NCBI GenBank assembly: GCA_021186555.1 | Contig: JAJKFL010000011.1 | Coordinates: forward strand, 5,896,501-5,960,500 | DNA: 64,000 bases | Direction: 5' to 3' | DNA from: Reticulitermes speratus | Lineage: Eukaryota > Arthropoda > Insecta > Blattodea > Rhinotermitidae | Part shown: piece by piece, positions 51,775-62,372 of the stretch | Layout of the letters: the number at the start of each line of letters is the position of its first letter | How positions within the stretch are numbered: position 1 is the first letter of the stretch | Position numbers and translations under genes: made by a program | The notes under the pieces: generated by a model | What the model was told of the DNA's origin: nothing | Seen by the model: the letters and a program-made list of their open reading frames with translations, nothing else | The model's database searches: none

Positions 51775-52018
51775 CATGGGAGAGACGATTAGTAGGAAAA
51801 GGTGACAGGAAGAGACTTTTCGGGAAGTCTAGGCGTAGGTGATAAGATAATATTAAAATGAATCTGATGAAATATAATACAAAACCGTGAATTGTAATTA
51901 TATGGTTCAGAATAGATACCAGTGGCGGGCTTGTGTGAAGATGGTAATGATCTTGCTGGCGTCTTGACCAGGTGAGCAACTGTTAGATTTGCTGGAAGGA
52001 CTTTTGTCTCTGGAAATA
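51775..52018 (+). mobile_element. LINE-1 3'-end fragment
   Basis: TCGGGAAGTCTAGGCGTAGG, ATATTAAAATGAATCTGATG, CCAGTGGCGGGCTTGTGTG, GGTGAGCAACTGTTAGATTT align in order with 35300-35560. Confidence 0.65.
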
Positions 52019-52436
52019 GCCAGATATCAGATGGAAGCCAAATGCTTGGAATTAAAAAGAACACGTCGGTTGTCCGATGAGACTGTCTGACCGAACGGGT
52101 TTGTTCTGCGACCTCATCCGTCAAGGCAACAAGTGCACTTGGAAGATTAAATCGGGTTGTTTAGCAGGGCATAACGTATTCGGACGCAGGTTGCTTTTTT
52201 TTTTCGTAGTTCTGCAAGCAGGTACTGAGATAGTGCGTTCAGATTGGACACACAGTCCTCCCCCTTAAGTCTCTACCTTCACTGGTGAATAACTTGACAT
52301 CATATGAAACTTAATGGCCTCTTCAGTTGGTGGCACAGCGCCGACAAATAACATGCAATCAAGAAAAATTGTTGTATTGTAGTTGGCTGTAACCACGAAC
52401 ATGTCATGATCCTACTAAACACACGTCTGTGTGAAG

Positions 52437-52439
<3 letters not shown>
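52019..52439. other. unassigned
   Basis: Nothing recognised. Confidence 0.4.
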
Positions 52440-52470
<31 letters not shown>

Positions 52471-52770
52471 AGGTAAAGTTCTCCCTAGAACAGGCCACGA
52501 AGGCCCAGAGGGGGAGTAGAGGTATAGCTCTACTCTTTCTTTAACCTCGGCGCTAGATGAGGGTGGGTGGTCAACTCCACGCCCCGGCCGCTTTACCCCC
52601 GGGAATGAGACCCGGTACCCATTTTATAGGAGGCTGGGTGGGCCCCAGGGCCGGTCTGGACGGCAGCGAAAAATCTCGCCCCCACCGGGATTCGATCCCC
52701 GGACCGCCCAGCCCGTAGCGAGTCGCATTACCGACTGAGCTATCCCGGCCCTTTATATATATATATATAT
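52440..52770 (-). mobile_element. SINE-D reference copy inserted in (CA)n(TA)n
   Basis: Body about 52471-52752 between TA repeats (52450-52470 and 52753-52770), so the TSD is TATATA-type. On the minus strand the head is GGGCCGGGATAGCTCAGTCG, GTAATGCGACTCGCTACGGG, B box GGGGATCGAATCCCGG. The central domain has GGGCCCACCCAGCC, TGGGTACCGGGTC, GGGGGTAAAGCGGCCGGGGC; the 3' end has AGAGCTATACCTCTACTCCC, CCTTCGTGGCCTGTTC. Confidence 0.92.
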
Positions 52771-53196
52771 TATTCAGTTAAAAGTTTGCGAATTGCGCCA
52801 ATTAACCTTTTAAATACCTGCGTTGCCAAACGCGAAAGCACGTAGGTAAACTCCCCCGGAAATTTGATTTATTTCTGTAGCCAATGAGGAAATTTACTGC
52901 ATTTTTAAGACGTGTTGAATAATATCTGCTTTATTTTGCACAAAATGCAGTTTACTTTATCGTTTTATCTTTTTTTCTGCTTAAATAATTCTCACGTTCT
53001 TCATAAACCATGTGCTAAAATTTAAATACCCAACCCGCTCTGCTGATTGCTGAAGTCCATTTTGCAGACTGCAGATCAATGTTGCTGGTTCGAAGTTTAT
53101 TTTACAAAACACACTCTTATCACTTCGTGTTTTAGACGCAGTCTTCCTTGACTGCCAATTAACAAGTGGATTGAGAATGAATGGTTCACTTTGAGA
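52771..53196. other. unassigned
   Basis: Nothing recognised. Confidence 0.4.
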
Positions 53197-53680
53197 TAAA
53201 GTTAAAGTTGTCCCTCTCCATGCTATGAAGGCATATAAAAGCAGTCCCATACAGGCCTGGACAGACCCTTAGGGTTCCAAGAGGTTGAGGTTCCCAGATT
53301 TTTACACAATCGTCACATGAAGGTGGTAAGGTTGTCAGCCCTACGCACCGGCCGCCTTTACCCTCCAGGAAAGTTTCCTGTTACTCATTTCTGTTAGAGG
53401 CTGAATCGACCCCAGGGCCATAGTGCGACCGAAACGATTATGTCAATGAAAAATTCCAGTGACACCATCGGGAATCGAACCCGCGACCTTCCGTTTTGTA
53501 ACGCAGTGATGAAGGCATATAGGGGGAAAAATAACTGCCCTTTTTCTTAACCTCGGCGCTAGATGGAGGTGAGTGGTCTACTTCACGTCTCGGCCGCTTT
53601 ACACCCGAGGAAGACACACGGTACCCATTGAACAAGATGTTGGTTAGGCCCCAGAGCCAGTCTGGACGTTTTGGAGAAGT
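53197..53680 (-). mobile_element. SINE-D copy split by a SINE-C insertion
   Basis: Left part 53197-53237 (AAAGTTAAAGTTGTCCCTCT, CCATGCTATGAAGGC) and right part 53509-53680 (CTTAACCTCGGCGCTAGATG, TCTCGGCCGCTTTACACCCG, CCCAGAGCCAGTCTGGACG) are SINE-D in minus orientation. The tRNA-like head is lost after about 53680. Confidence 0.85.
53238..53508 (-). mobile_element. SINE-C copy inserted in SINE-D, 13-bp TSD
   Basis: TSD ATGAAGGCATATA at 53225-53237 and 53509-53521, perfect. The head is slightly 5'-truncated, starting at CACTGCGTTACAAAACGGAA (minus). B box GGGTTCGATTCCCG intact; 3' end CAGGCCTGTATGGGACTGCT. Confidence 0.93.
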
Positions 53681-53769
53681 CACAAGAGCGAAAACGTCAC
53701 ATCTTAGCAACAACTTCGAGAAGCATAATTTGACACGTATTTTGTCACGTCGTTGCCACGATCCGGTTT

Positions 53770-53974
53770 CGTAAGGTCTAAATCTGTAGTCTTCTGGGTA
53801 ATTACACGGCGTCGTGTGGTAATTATTTACCATAATTATTTATTTATATATTTACCATTTATTTATATATTTATATATTTACCAAATAATTACCACACGA
53901 CGCCGTGTAATCACCCAGAAGACCACAGATTACATCAACATCGCGGCGGAAGCCTGAAATCAACGTAAGGTCTA
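53770..53974 (+). mobile_element. palindromic element, 11-bp TSD
   Basis: TSD CGTAAGGTCTA at 53770-53780 and 53964-53974; body 53781-53963. Arms 53781-53829 and 53884-53931 (AATCTGTAGTCTTCTGGGTA, ATTACACGGCGTCGTGTGGT). The centre is a TTTATATATTTACC-type repeat instead of the hammerhead-containing part. One-sided tail ACATCAACATCGCGGCGGAA, GCCTGAAATCAA. It is an internally deleted sibling of 47829-48061. Confidence 0.9.
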
Positions 53975-54044
53975 CATTACATGTATTTATGCCTAAATAT
54001 TTTACCTTATATACAATATTTTACTTCTATTTTTGTTCTGCCTG

Positions 54045-54126
54045 TACAGGGCATACACAAAAGAATGGTGCGGTTTTAATAGTGAACACTATTAAAACCG
54101 CACCATTCTTTTGTGTATGCCCTGTA
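54045..54126. mobile_element. 82-bp perfect palindrome with TACAGGG ends
   Basis: Two exact 40-bp arms (TACAGGGCATACACAAAAGA, ATGGTGCGGTTTTAATAGTG) around AA. The outer TA on both sides fits a TA-target TIR element reduced to its two inverted ends. Confidence 0.85.
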
Positions 54127-54311
54127 TATACATAAAACACCCATTTTATTATATATGCATTATTTTTATCCTTATTCTAATTTCAAGGCTTCATGTGTAA
54201 TAATTCTTTAACATTTTCGGATATATTTATTATTGTATCGTTACATTGTAAAGGCTAAAAATCTCACACTTGCATGCAGTTTTAATTCTTCTTTTTAATG
54301 TTCTATTTATA

Positions 54312-54352
54312 GACCTGTTGATGGTTTATTCAAGCCGAAACATGTAGGGTAT
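54312..54352 (+). ncRNA. decayed hammerhead-like motif
   Basis: CTGTTGA core (A changed to T), T, helix II GGTTT/AAGCC, GAAAC, ACATGT, GTA, GGG. No clear partner arm except possibly upstream of 54045. Confidence 0.45.
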
Positions 54353-54394
54353 TGTGAGTTCTGTATGACTACTTGGGAAAAAAGGTATATCTGT

Positions 54395-54475
54395 AAATCT
54401 CTTGCCCCTGCGGGGATTCGAACCCCTAATTATTCTGCTTGCAGCCTAGTTACTATACCAATTGATCTCGTTTAA
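54395..54475 (-). mobile_element. tRNA-like SINE head, unclassified
   Basis: Minus strand: GATCAATTGGTATAGTAACT, AGGCTGCAAGCAGAATAATT, AGGGGTTCGAATCCCCGCAG. A-box-like and B-box sequences are well formed, but acceptor pairing is poor, so it is more likely a SINE head than a functional tRNA gene. Confidence 0.5.
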
Positions 54476-54501
54476 ATACATGATAATGGCTATTAAATTG
54501 C

Positions 54502-54811
54502 AACAGTGTAAAGTAAAAAGTAAAGTTCTCCCTATAACAGGCCATGAAGGCCCAAAGGGGGAGTAGAGGTATAGCTCTACTCATTCTTGACCCCGGCGCT
54601 AGTTGGGGGTGGGTGGTCAGCACCACGCCCCGGCCGCTTTACCCCCGGGAAAGACCCGGTACCCATTGTATAGGAGGCTGGGTAGGCCCCAGGCCCGGTC
54701 TGGACGTAAGCGAAAAAATCTCGCCCCCACCGGGATTAGATCCCTGGACCGTCCAGCCCGTAGCGAGTTGCTATACCGACTGAGCTATTGCGGCCCACTT
54801 GTAACAGTGTA
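54502..54811 (-). mobile_element. SINE-D copy with 9-bp TSD
   Basis: TSD AACAGTGTA at 54502-54510 and 54803-54811; body 54511-54802. The head has a mutated B box (GGGATCTAATCCCGG). It is otherwise close to 52471-52752. Confidence 0.93.
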
Positions 54812-55204
54812 TCTTACCTATAATGAAATTGTCAGTTGTTTAATTTAGCTGCAGGCAACTTAGAATGAGTTGTCATTCTGCTTTCAAACTCATTTTGTTC
54901 AAATGAAATGGACGTACATACGTTAGCATGTGTTAAGGCGATAGTGACCAGGTCACGTGCAGGACAACTGAGGAACTGTGACTAGAATCGCGACAGGCCA
55001 AAGGGAATTTGTCTTGTCCAAAACGTTCATATCGGACTTGGGATACCGCCTGGCCTCATATACATTGGATACCGAGGGACGCTTTCGCAGGGATGAAGTT
55101 ACCGGTGAAGTATAATGTGGGTATGCGTACACTGCTAGTCTGCTGTAACCGTTTATCCGAAAGAATTTGCAAGTGCAAATGAAAGGTTGTATGATTTAGT
55201 TGCA
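54812..55204. other. unassigned
   Basis: Nothing recognised. Confidence 0.4.
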
Positions 55205-55350
55205 TCCGACTTCGCCTTGAAGATGGATACAGCAGCATCTTCAACACGTCGAGGAATACAGAGTGACATCACCCAGGACAACATGACGCCGCGTAGTACC
55301 CCAGAAGACCGCAGATTTCATCGACAAAATCTCTCGGCACTCTGAAGTAT
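55205..55350 (+). mobile_element. fold-back element, degenerate right end
   Basis: CTTGAAGATGGATACAG, ACGCCGCGTAGTACCCCAGA, AGACCGCAGATTTCATCGAC, AAAATCTCTCGGCACTCTGA match the right arm and tail of the fold-back family with many changes. Confidence 0.55.
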
Positions 55351-55367
55351 ACATTTACACAAACTAT

Positions 55368-55656
55368 GGTGCATAATTAACCGATCCCAGTGGCCGTGCT
55401 GTCTAAGGCGTGGATCTTCGGCCGCTCTCTTACTAGGATCGTGGGTTCGAATCCCACCGGGGCATGGATGTCTGTCTCTTGTGAGTGTTGTGTGTTGTCA
55501 GGTAGAGGTCTCTGCGACGAGCTGGTCCCTCGTCCAGAGGAGTCCTACCTACTGTGGTGTGTCTCAAATGTGTGTGACCATGAAACCTCGACGAAACGAG
55601 GAGGCCCAGGCCCATATAGGGCTGTCGAGCCATAGGAAAAAAAAAGGTGCATAATT
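55368..55656 (+). mobile_element. SINE-A copy with 11-bp TSD
   Basis: TSD GGTGCATAATT at 55368-55378 and 55646-55656; body 55379-55645. Head GTGGCCGTGCTGTCTAAGGC (one A-box change), B box intact. Confidence 0.95.
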
Positions 55657-58110
55657 CATATTTCATAGCGTCAAGTGTTTTCCTTAATTTGGCCACCTGT
55701 ATAAGTTGGGCGGCCTTGAATAGAACTACAGGTGGCAAACATAGACATCCTTCATCGTATTTTCTTCTTTCTCTGCGACTCAGGACTTTGAAGTTGGGAG
55801 TCTTGCAGCGAGGAAGTTAAACGCCACAATCACGACATGTTCACTGGTCTAACCCGTGTACCGTATCGGTCATTGACATAGTAACTATCAATATAACTTT
55901 CAGTGCATATTGTTTAGCTTGAGCTCAACTACAAAAAAGATTTTACCTCTCATATGCACTCGCCCCCTGTGATGCAATGTCTAGTTCTGTTGGCATGCGA
56001 CAGAGCAAACTGTCTTCAGAACTGGTCCTTGTTGCTGAGGATACAAAGAAGAAAGATGAAGAAAGGCCCAGAGGATTATTGGTATTTGAGCCTGCGCTCA
56101 CTGGGACGCATTCGAATTCCAAGCGAGCTGCGCATTGTTCTCTTGCGTGCAAGCCTGTTGGTTGCGCGTGCCCCCAAGGTGGATAGATGCCATTCTCGGA
56201 TGCATGGTGCTATCCTAGCAGCGCTCTTTCATCTCCATGACCCTGCCTGCTAAAGAATGGACATTCATGTCAGGTGCTTCGTTTTCTGACACTGAATGGA
56301 ATTCTTTTACAGTACCGGAAACCCTATTCTATGTCTGAAACACATAAAACGACATACCGTATTTTTGAAAGGCGTAGTTTAAAAGAGCGCATTCCATGTA
56401 TTATGGAGAGAGATTTCTATGAACAATATTATAATGGTGAGATATAGTCATTCTTCAGTGTACGTTTTAGGTACGAAAGAAAACGTATGTACAGGTGATA
56501 TGTTAATAACAGACTCTCAGGCGGGGGACTTACTAATTTTCTAATTAGACGAGACGAAGAGGTTGAGAAACATCACATTGTAATTATTTAGTGGATCCTT
56601 TTATACATTTTTTCCCCCCTGAAAAATGTGGCAGGATGTACGAATGTATATTTATAAGGGATGTGACATCATTAATCTTATAACGTATTATTCGTGCTGG
56701 TAACCGTGTTAGGGAACTGTCTGTTCAATTGGTGCGATGAATTATATACACACATTACTTGCTTTCGATATTTGGTGGTCTGTACGAAGTACAGGGAGAT
56801 CGTCTTGTGTGGAGGTAATAAATGTCCGATTGTCATGTAGTAGATAGCGCCGAAACAGTCGGCAAAAATTAATAAAATTTGATATGGGAGGCTGTCACTA
56901 AGGGTTGTTAGGGAGTTTCTATTTTCAGCCGAATTGATCCAAAATCAACACTACTTTATGTAGACCATAAACACTCTTTGACCTACTTGCAGCACACAGT
57001 TTCACAGAAGTTATTTGAATTTTATATGAAAGGCTTTCACAGGAAGTTATTATGGAACTCATATTTTCAGCCATCTTGATTTACAATAAAGTTTAGTTTA
57101 CATAATAATATATAAAAGGACATTTCACTTATCCCATAATTCATTGCAAAGTTTTATTTTTTAATTCGATACAGAATACTTCACAAATGGTTGTTTGGAA
57201 AGTGCGATATTTAGTCACTGGTAATAATGTAAATTTACTTCTTATGTGTAACATATATCCTTGACAGATTTAGTTGAAATTTGGTAAAAAGGAATTTCGC
57301 GAAAAATTATCTGGAAATTCAAATTTCAATTATTAATAAGAAAGCCAATTTTCCTGAGGCCATATATCGATTTTCCCATGTGTCACTCAAAGAACTTCAC
57401 AGAACTTATTAAATTTCTGTGTCAGAGCCTTTCACTGAAATTTGCCGAGAACTTCCCATTTTAGACGTATTGATATAGAGGGCCCCGGTAAAGAAGAATT
57501 TTTCGGACCCCCAGCGAGGGTGAATCGGCTAAAAAATCTTTACACTAAATCGGAAAGACTGACTGTCAGTTGCAGAGTGACTTGGGCTTGGTCTGAAAGG
57601 TTAGTTTGTACCGTATACAGATAATGATACTACCGGGAAAGACATCAAATATGTGCAACATATTCGGACACCGGACCCCCTTTCGGACCCGCCCCCCTTC
57701 TCATCGGCACTGTTGGTATGTAATAAAGCCTATTTGGCGTGAGGCCATAGACCATGAAGGCTATGCAGATCTTGCTGAAACTTGGTAGCGGGAGATTTTC
57801 ACTAAACTTTATTAGGCAAACCAGATTTTCAGTCAAGTTAACCTGTAGTAGAATTCAGATTGCTTCGAGTTATGAATAGATAAGCAACACAGGGGTGAGC
57901 TTAATTATGTTCGAAGACATGCGTCAGTAATTTTACGTAAAATGCGCAAGGGATCGGACCATTTCCAATCTCATTATATTTATGGCGAATTTTTATACGA
58001 CTCTGGCACCGCGAGCTTTTTTCAGGTGAGCCACGAGGCTTTGTGTAGAAAAATTAGGATGTAAAATTAAGTAGGCAGATTAAAATTTCAAAAATTTAAA
58101 CCGCAAAATG
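55657..58110. other. unassigned 2.4 kb, with diverged internal repeats at ~56880-57840
   Basis: Short related blocks recur: GAGGCTGTCACTAAGGGTTG / AAGGCTTTCACAGGAAGTTA / GAGCCTTTCACTGAAATTTG / GGGAGATTTTCACTAAAC, each followed by TATT/GAGAAC and ATTTTCAGCC/CCCATTTTAG. Spacing is irregular. No gene or known family recognised. The three frames at 55943-56253 overlap and are not convincing. Confidence 0.4.
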
Positions 58111-58119
58111 TTTGCCTTA

Positions 58120-58225
58120 TGTGTACGTACATACGTACATACATACATACATACATACATACATACATACGTACATACGTACATACATACATACACACAC
58201 ACACAAATACAAACACACACACACC
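58120..58225. repeat. (TACA)n then (CA)n microsatellite
   Basis: CATACATACATACATACATA at about 58137-58190 and ACACACACAC at 58193-58225. Confidence 0.95.
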
Positions 58226-58340
58226 AAAGTAAAATGTATCCCTGTCCACGCCATAAGGTATATAGGGGAAGAAGAGGTATAGCTCCAGTCGTTCTTAACC
58301 TCAGCACTAGATGGACGTGAGTGGTCAACTTCACGCCCCA
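58226..58340 (-). mobile_element. SINE-D 3' fragment next to microsatellite
   Basis: AAAATGTATCCCTGTCCACG, CCATAAGGTATATAGGGG, GAGGTATAGCTCCAGTCGTT, CTTAACCTCAGCACTAGATG, GACGTGAGTGGTCAACTTCA, CGCCCCA, then CATACACACA; truncated within the central domain. Confidence 0.82.
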
Positions 58341-58889
58341 CATACACACATACAAAGCTATGAAACGGGCTGGGGCTTCAATGAGCTATTTTGTTAAGCT
58401 GAGAGGGCACAATTGTGTAACGTTTATAAAAACACTGCATTTACTTAAATATTTTAAAATGTTATTTGTATAAAAAGTCCTTCACCTTTCTGTTGTAGGA
58501 CAAGTTTATGTTTTCGCACAATAAATTACATTTTTTAAAGCAAGTGTATTCCTATTATTAATTTTATTTCTGTATTCCAATTTAAAAATGCCACGTGTAC
58601 CAAAATTTTCAGAACTACTCTCCTATTCATAGGCCTATAAGTTCAGTTTCCGCTTTACTCTAGTTTAGGTTCTCTTTACAAAGTATAAAAGTAAGACTCC
58701 TTATGTGGAGATCTAAGTCTTCGAATTATAAAGAACCGTGAAGTAATGTGACGTCATATACATTGATGTTCGTTGAAAAAGCAAAGCGACGGTAGTGTGG
58801 GTCAGGTGCGTCGTTAAGTGATGGAGCAACTACGTCCACCCTGTGCCTTCTGTCTTATATCACTTTTGTTACGGTATTGCGGGGAGCGC
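58341..58889. other. unassigned
   Basis: Nothing recognised. Confidence 0.4.
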
Positions 58890-59030
58890 GGCTTAGTAGA
58901 GGTACTGCGAACTGTGGGGTACCAACGTATTCATATGTTGCCTTTGCGGGATTTGTGCTGGACGAAGTGGCATTGGTATTAATTTTTTTTCCAATATCTC
59001 TGTTTCCCACTCTCACTTAACATTCCAAAT
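58890..59030 (+). mobile_element. possible degenerate SINE-B
   Basis: GCGCGGCTTAGTAGAGG, GCGAACTGTGGGG, GCGGGATTTGTGCTGGACGA, AGTGGCATTGG, GTTTCCCACTCTCACTTAAC loosely follow SINE-B order. Confidence 0.35.
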
Positions 59031-60639
59031 GTTTGTCATATTCATATTTTCCATCAGCCACTTATTGTATAGTCGTTGTACTTGAAAGAGTCGCTAAATA
59101 AAATTATGAATTATAATAATTAATTTTTGAATATTTATTAAGTTTTTTTTCGTGCGTCAGTGATCTTGGCGTTTTTTTTTTTGTTTACACATGTACACAT
59201 GCCACTTTACACTTGCATTTCTAATTTTAATAAAGTGAAATTTTAGTAAGCCAGGTGGCCACTTTGGGGGTAAATTGCATGACCAATTTGGTTCTGTTAA
59301 ATAGGCTGGTGACGCACACGTGTGCCCATATGGCACAATGCAGACGGTAACTTCTGTCACCGAATTAAAGTGTGGCAACATGTAATGAGATGACACGTGC
59401 CCCTATATAATTAGACTCTATCCTTTTGTTAAAAATTAATTTATACGGCAGAACATCTAGATGATACGATTGTGTTGTCTGCATCTGCTGGCCCTTTGTC
59501 GCTCTCCTGGTATGTTTCGAAGGTACAAAGCTTGCCCAGTTATTCGCTAGCAGGGGGCTCTGCTAGATGGTCCGGCGAGATTAATGAACAGCGAGTGTAA
59601 TCATTATAGCTCTTAAAACCCGTTGCTGACTTAAATCTCGAGTTGTTGATGACTTTATGTACGTAACTACACTTTAAGCTGTGTTGCTGTGCTTTAAGCA
59701 GCAAGTTTTAATGGAGTAGGTGGGGACCACATCCATAATATGTGCGTTTAGCGGACAACATTGCCAAATTGGTGTAGGCAGGGGCTTCGTAATTGAAGGG
59801 TTAATGACATCATCCATCAGAGTAGTTAACTCTCAGCTCTGATTCTCAGAGTATACAAAGAACATGAACTGGTGTGAGTTCTGGTAATGTATCATTTTTT
59901 TTTATCATAGTGAAAATTAGATGTGCGAAACATGTAGCACGCATGGGAGAAATGTCAAGAGAATAAATTTTAATTCTCAGAAACTGAGAATTAATGTCAA
60001 GATCCACGGCGAACACAACGTGAAGTTGAACAAATTTTAGTCTCAAAATCTGAAGTAAAGAGACAACTTTGGAGACATAGACATAGATTTGATATATAAA
60101 TAGATATTATTATGATGGTAGTGTTTGTTTTGGGTGCTACAACCTACTTTTCACTACAGCTACTTGTCTAGGTATTGTATACATCACAGTCACTTGAGTG
60201 TATCATTTTTTAATGCAAAGGAAGTTGGTGTAAGGAACAACTTGATACCTGTAAGACGAGTCTTGATGTACTAAACCAAAAAGGAAATAAAGCTTAATTA
60301 ATTTAAAAAAAAATATATTATTAAAGGGTATTTTAAAGAAATACAATGTGATATTGTGAATTGATCAGCTTTTTTCCGCCATGTCACGTTAATAAAACCT
60401 GGGACATGACCTCTCTCTCCTCAAGCTAAAACTACGTTTAAAATCTACTCAACTGAGTCCGACAAGTAAAGCTGTTCTCAGCTACTAGTCCGAAAAATGT
60501 AAGTTTCTATTTTTATTATTATTTTAATATGAGTCATCTCCATCTAGTACAGATGTAAAGAATGTGTGGAGCCATACGTCTACGCCCTCTGTATCCTCCA
60601 TAGCATGCACAGAATAATTTTACCTTTTATTATAACAGT
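59031..60639. other. unassigned
   Basis: Nothing recognised. GCGAAACATGTAGCACGC at about 59926 resembles the 3' half of a hammerhead motif but has no core. Confidence 0.35.
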
Positions 60640-60870
60640 ACGAGAGGTCTGGTGAAGTCTATAAAGTAAATGATTTGGAATGCGATATGCAGTGGACAGG
60701 ATCGTATAGAATTGAATTAATCTGGCTCAAGGCAGGGATAAGTGGAAGGCTCTTGTGAACACAGTAATGGAACCTCGGTCGGCATAAAAGGCGGATGATT
60801 TATTTCCCACCTCCATTACTGTTAGATTCTCAAGCAGAATCCTGCTGCATTTACTTAGCGTCTATTTAAG
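60640..60870 (+). mobile_element. LINE-1 3'-end fragment
   Basis: AGTGGACAGGATCGTATAGA, ATTAATCTGGCTCAAGGCAG, GGAAGGCTCTTGTGAACACA, GTAATGGAACCTCGG, CATAAAAGGCGGATGATTTA and TGTTAGATTCTCAAGCAGAA follow the LINE-1 3' end. Confidence 0.7.
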
Positions 60871-61304
60871 GGATTTAAGTGCCTTACAGGTAACTGATCG
60901 TGTAATACCCATTAATTCTCCTTTTAAGCTTGGATCATTATGACGCACCGTCTCCGCAGATTTCATGACGCACACTTATGTTCTTAAAGACTTAAGATGT
61001 TATCCTGTAGAGGGATTAGGTTTCTGTAAAATATATTGACATGTATTAAACCAGTTCACGTAGCCTATCAGTTAACTCTTTTGTTTTCAAAAGAGCAATC
61101 TTTTATCTGGTCACTTAGATTTTGCAGCAAGCTGATCCTCTCCGAGTGTTCTTGCTGCCTGCTCAATCCATAGCCGCTTGGTCGCTTTGTAAGTGAAATT
61201 AATCTTTGCAAAGGAAGTTTCCGAAACATGTAGGAGTGTAGTTTTTTAAATATATTATTGTAAATCTATGACAATTTTGTGCATTTTTTGGTTGTAATAA
61301 AAAA
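60871..61304. other. unassigned
   Basis: GGAAGTTTCCGAAACATGTA, GGAG near 61220 looks like helix II, GAAA and helix III of a hammerhead motif; the CTGANGA core is gone. Confidence 0.35.
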
Positions 61305-61487
61305 AACTACTCAGCCTCTAACAGAAATGTGTACCAGGAATATTTCCTGGGGTGTAAAGGCGGCCGGTGCATAGGACTGACAACCTTACCACCTTCATGT
61401 GTCGATTGTCTTGAAATCTGGGAGCCTCAACCTCCTGGAACCCTCAGGGCCTGTCCAGGCCTGTAATGGGATTGCTTTACATGAGAT
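61305..61487 (+). mobile_element. SINE-C 3' fragment
   Basis: CTCAGCCTCTAACAGAAATG, TGTACCAGGAATATTTCCTG, AAAGGCGGCCGGTGCATAGG, ACCACCTTCATGTGTCGATT, CTCAACCTCCTGGAACCCTC, GGCCTGTAATGGGATTGCTT. 5'-truncated, otherwise close to 40469-40765. Confidence 0.9.
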
Positions 61488-62134
61488 TTTGTCAGAGATG
61501 CGTGATATCAGAAATAAGCAGTTACGGTTCTTCAGTATAGTTTTAACCGAACGGAGGACTTTTGTATAGGTACAGCAGTATTTTCTAGTAACGCTACCGA
61601 CTTTTTGAGTAATTCTTAAAAACTTCTGCATGTTGAAGTAGGTTACTTGTGTAGGCTTAAAGTCATTTTTCACATCCACCCATAGTTGGCTGCAGACAAG
61701 AAAGTTGTAGACCCGGTTGTTATGGCAAAGCTAGAGGACTAGATTTTAAACGCCCTCCTTTGTTAGTTGTCACACGACACATTTGACGTAATTAGTGTGT
61801 CTAAATTAATAAAGGTAAGCGTACAGTGACCCGAGCGGGTTGTTACCAAAGTAAACAATGCCGTACTGTAATATATTAACACAGACCACGTGCAACGAAA
61901 TGTCAGGCGTAGCACAAAGCTGGTAGATAATTTCACGACCAGGAGAGAAGACATGTTTCTACGCAATGGGAGGATATTTACATTGACATCAGAGAGGTGG
62001 CAATACAAGTAGGGTATTTAAAGTAAGTGTAGGCTTGTACAGGCATTAGAGTTTGCTTGTTTTGTTAAGGTTGACACCTTTCATAAACTTGCTGACCTGG
62101 AGCCGGTACGATTAGCATTACTGCATCTCTCTAA
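61488..62134. other. unassigned
   Basis: Nothing recognised. Confidence 0.4.
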
Positions 62135-62355
62135 GTGCCTTTGCAAAGTTGCGAAAAGCGACTGTTAATTTTGTCACGCCTGTTGGTCCGTCCATCCGCC
62201 CGCATGGTGCAACTCGGCTTCCTCTTGACCGGTTTTACTAACTTTTTGTTTTGGGACTGTTACTGAAATATGTCGACGATGTCTATGATTGGTTTACATG
62301 AGGAGAAAATGTCAGGCACTTTACGTGAAGACCTCTCTACTTTTACGATAATATC
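62135..62355 (-). repeat. DR1 fragment (minus)
   Basis: GCGAAAAGCGACTGTTAA, GGTCCGTCCATCCGCCCGCA, GTGCAACTCGGCTTCC, ACGTGAAGACCTCTCTACTT, TTACGATAATATCTTATTGG match the DR1 series at 10920-11300 and 19800-19920. Confidence 0.65.
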
Positions 62356-62372
62356 TTATTGGATTATAGCTG

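Noticed and set aside
55943-56253. Three overlapping frames of 69-99 codons
   Set aside because: They overlap on both strands; a faint basic stretch (RIQRRKMKKG) is not enough to assign a family.
59926-61240. Two further GAAACATGTAG motifs (about 59927 and 61223) as hammerheads
   Set aside because: Neither has a CTGANGA core in the right place; at most decayed relics.
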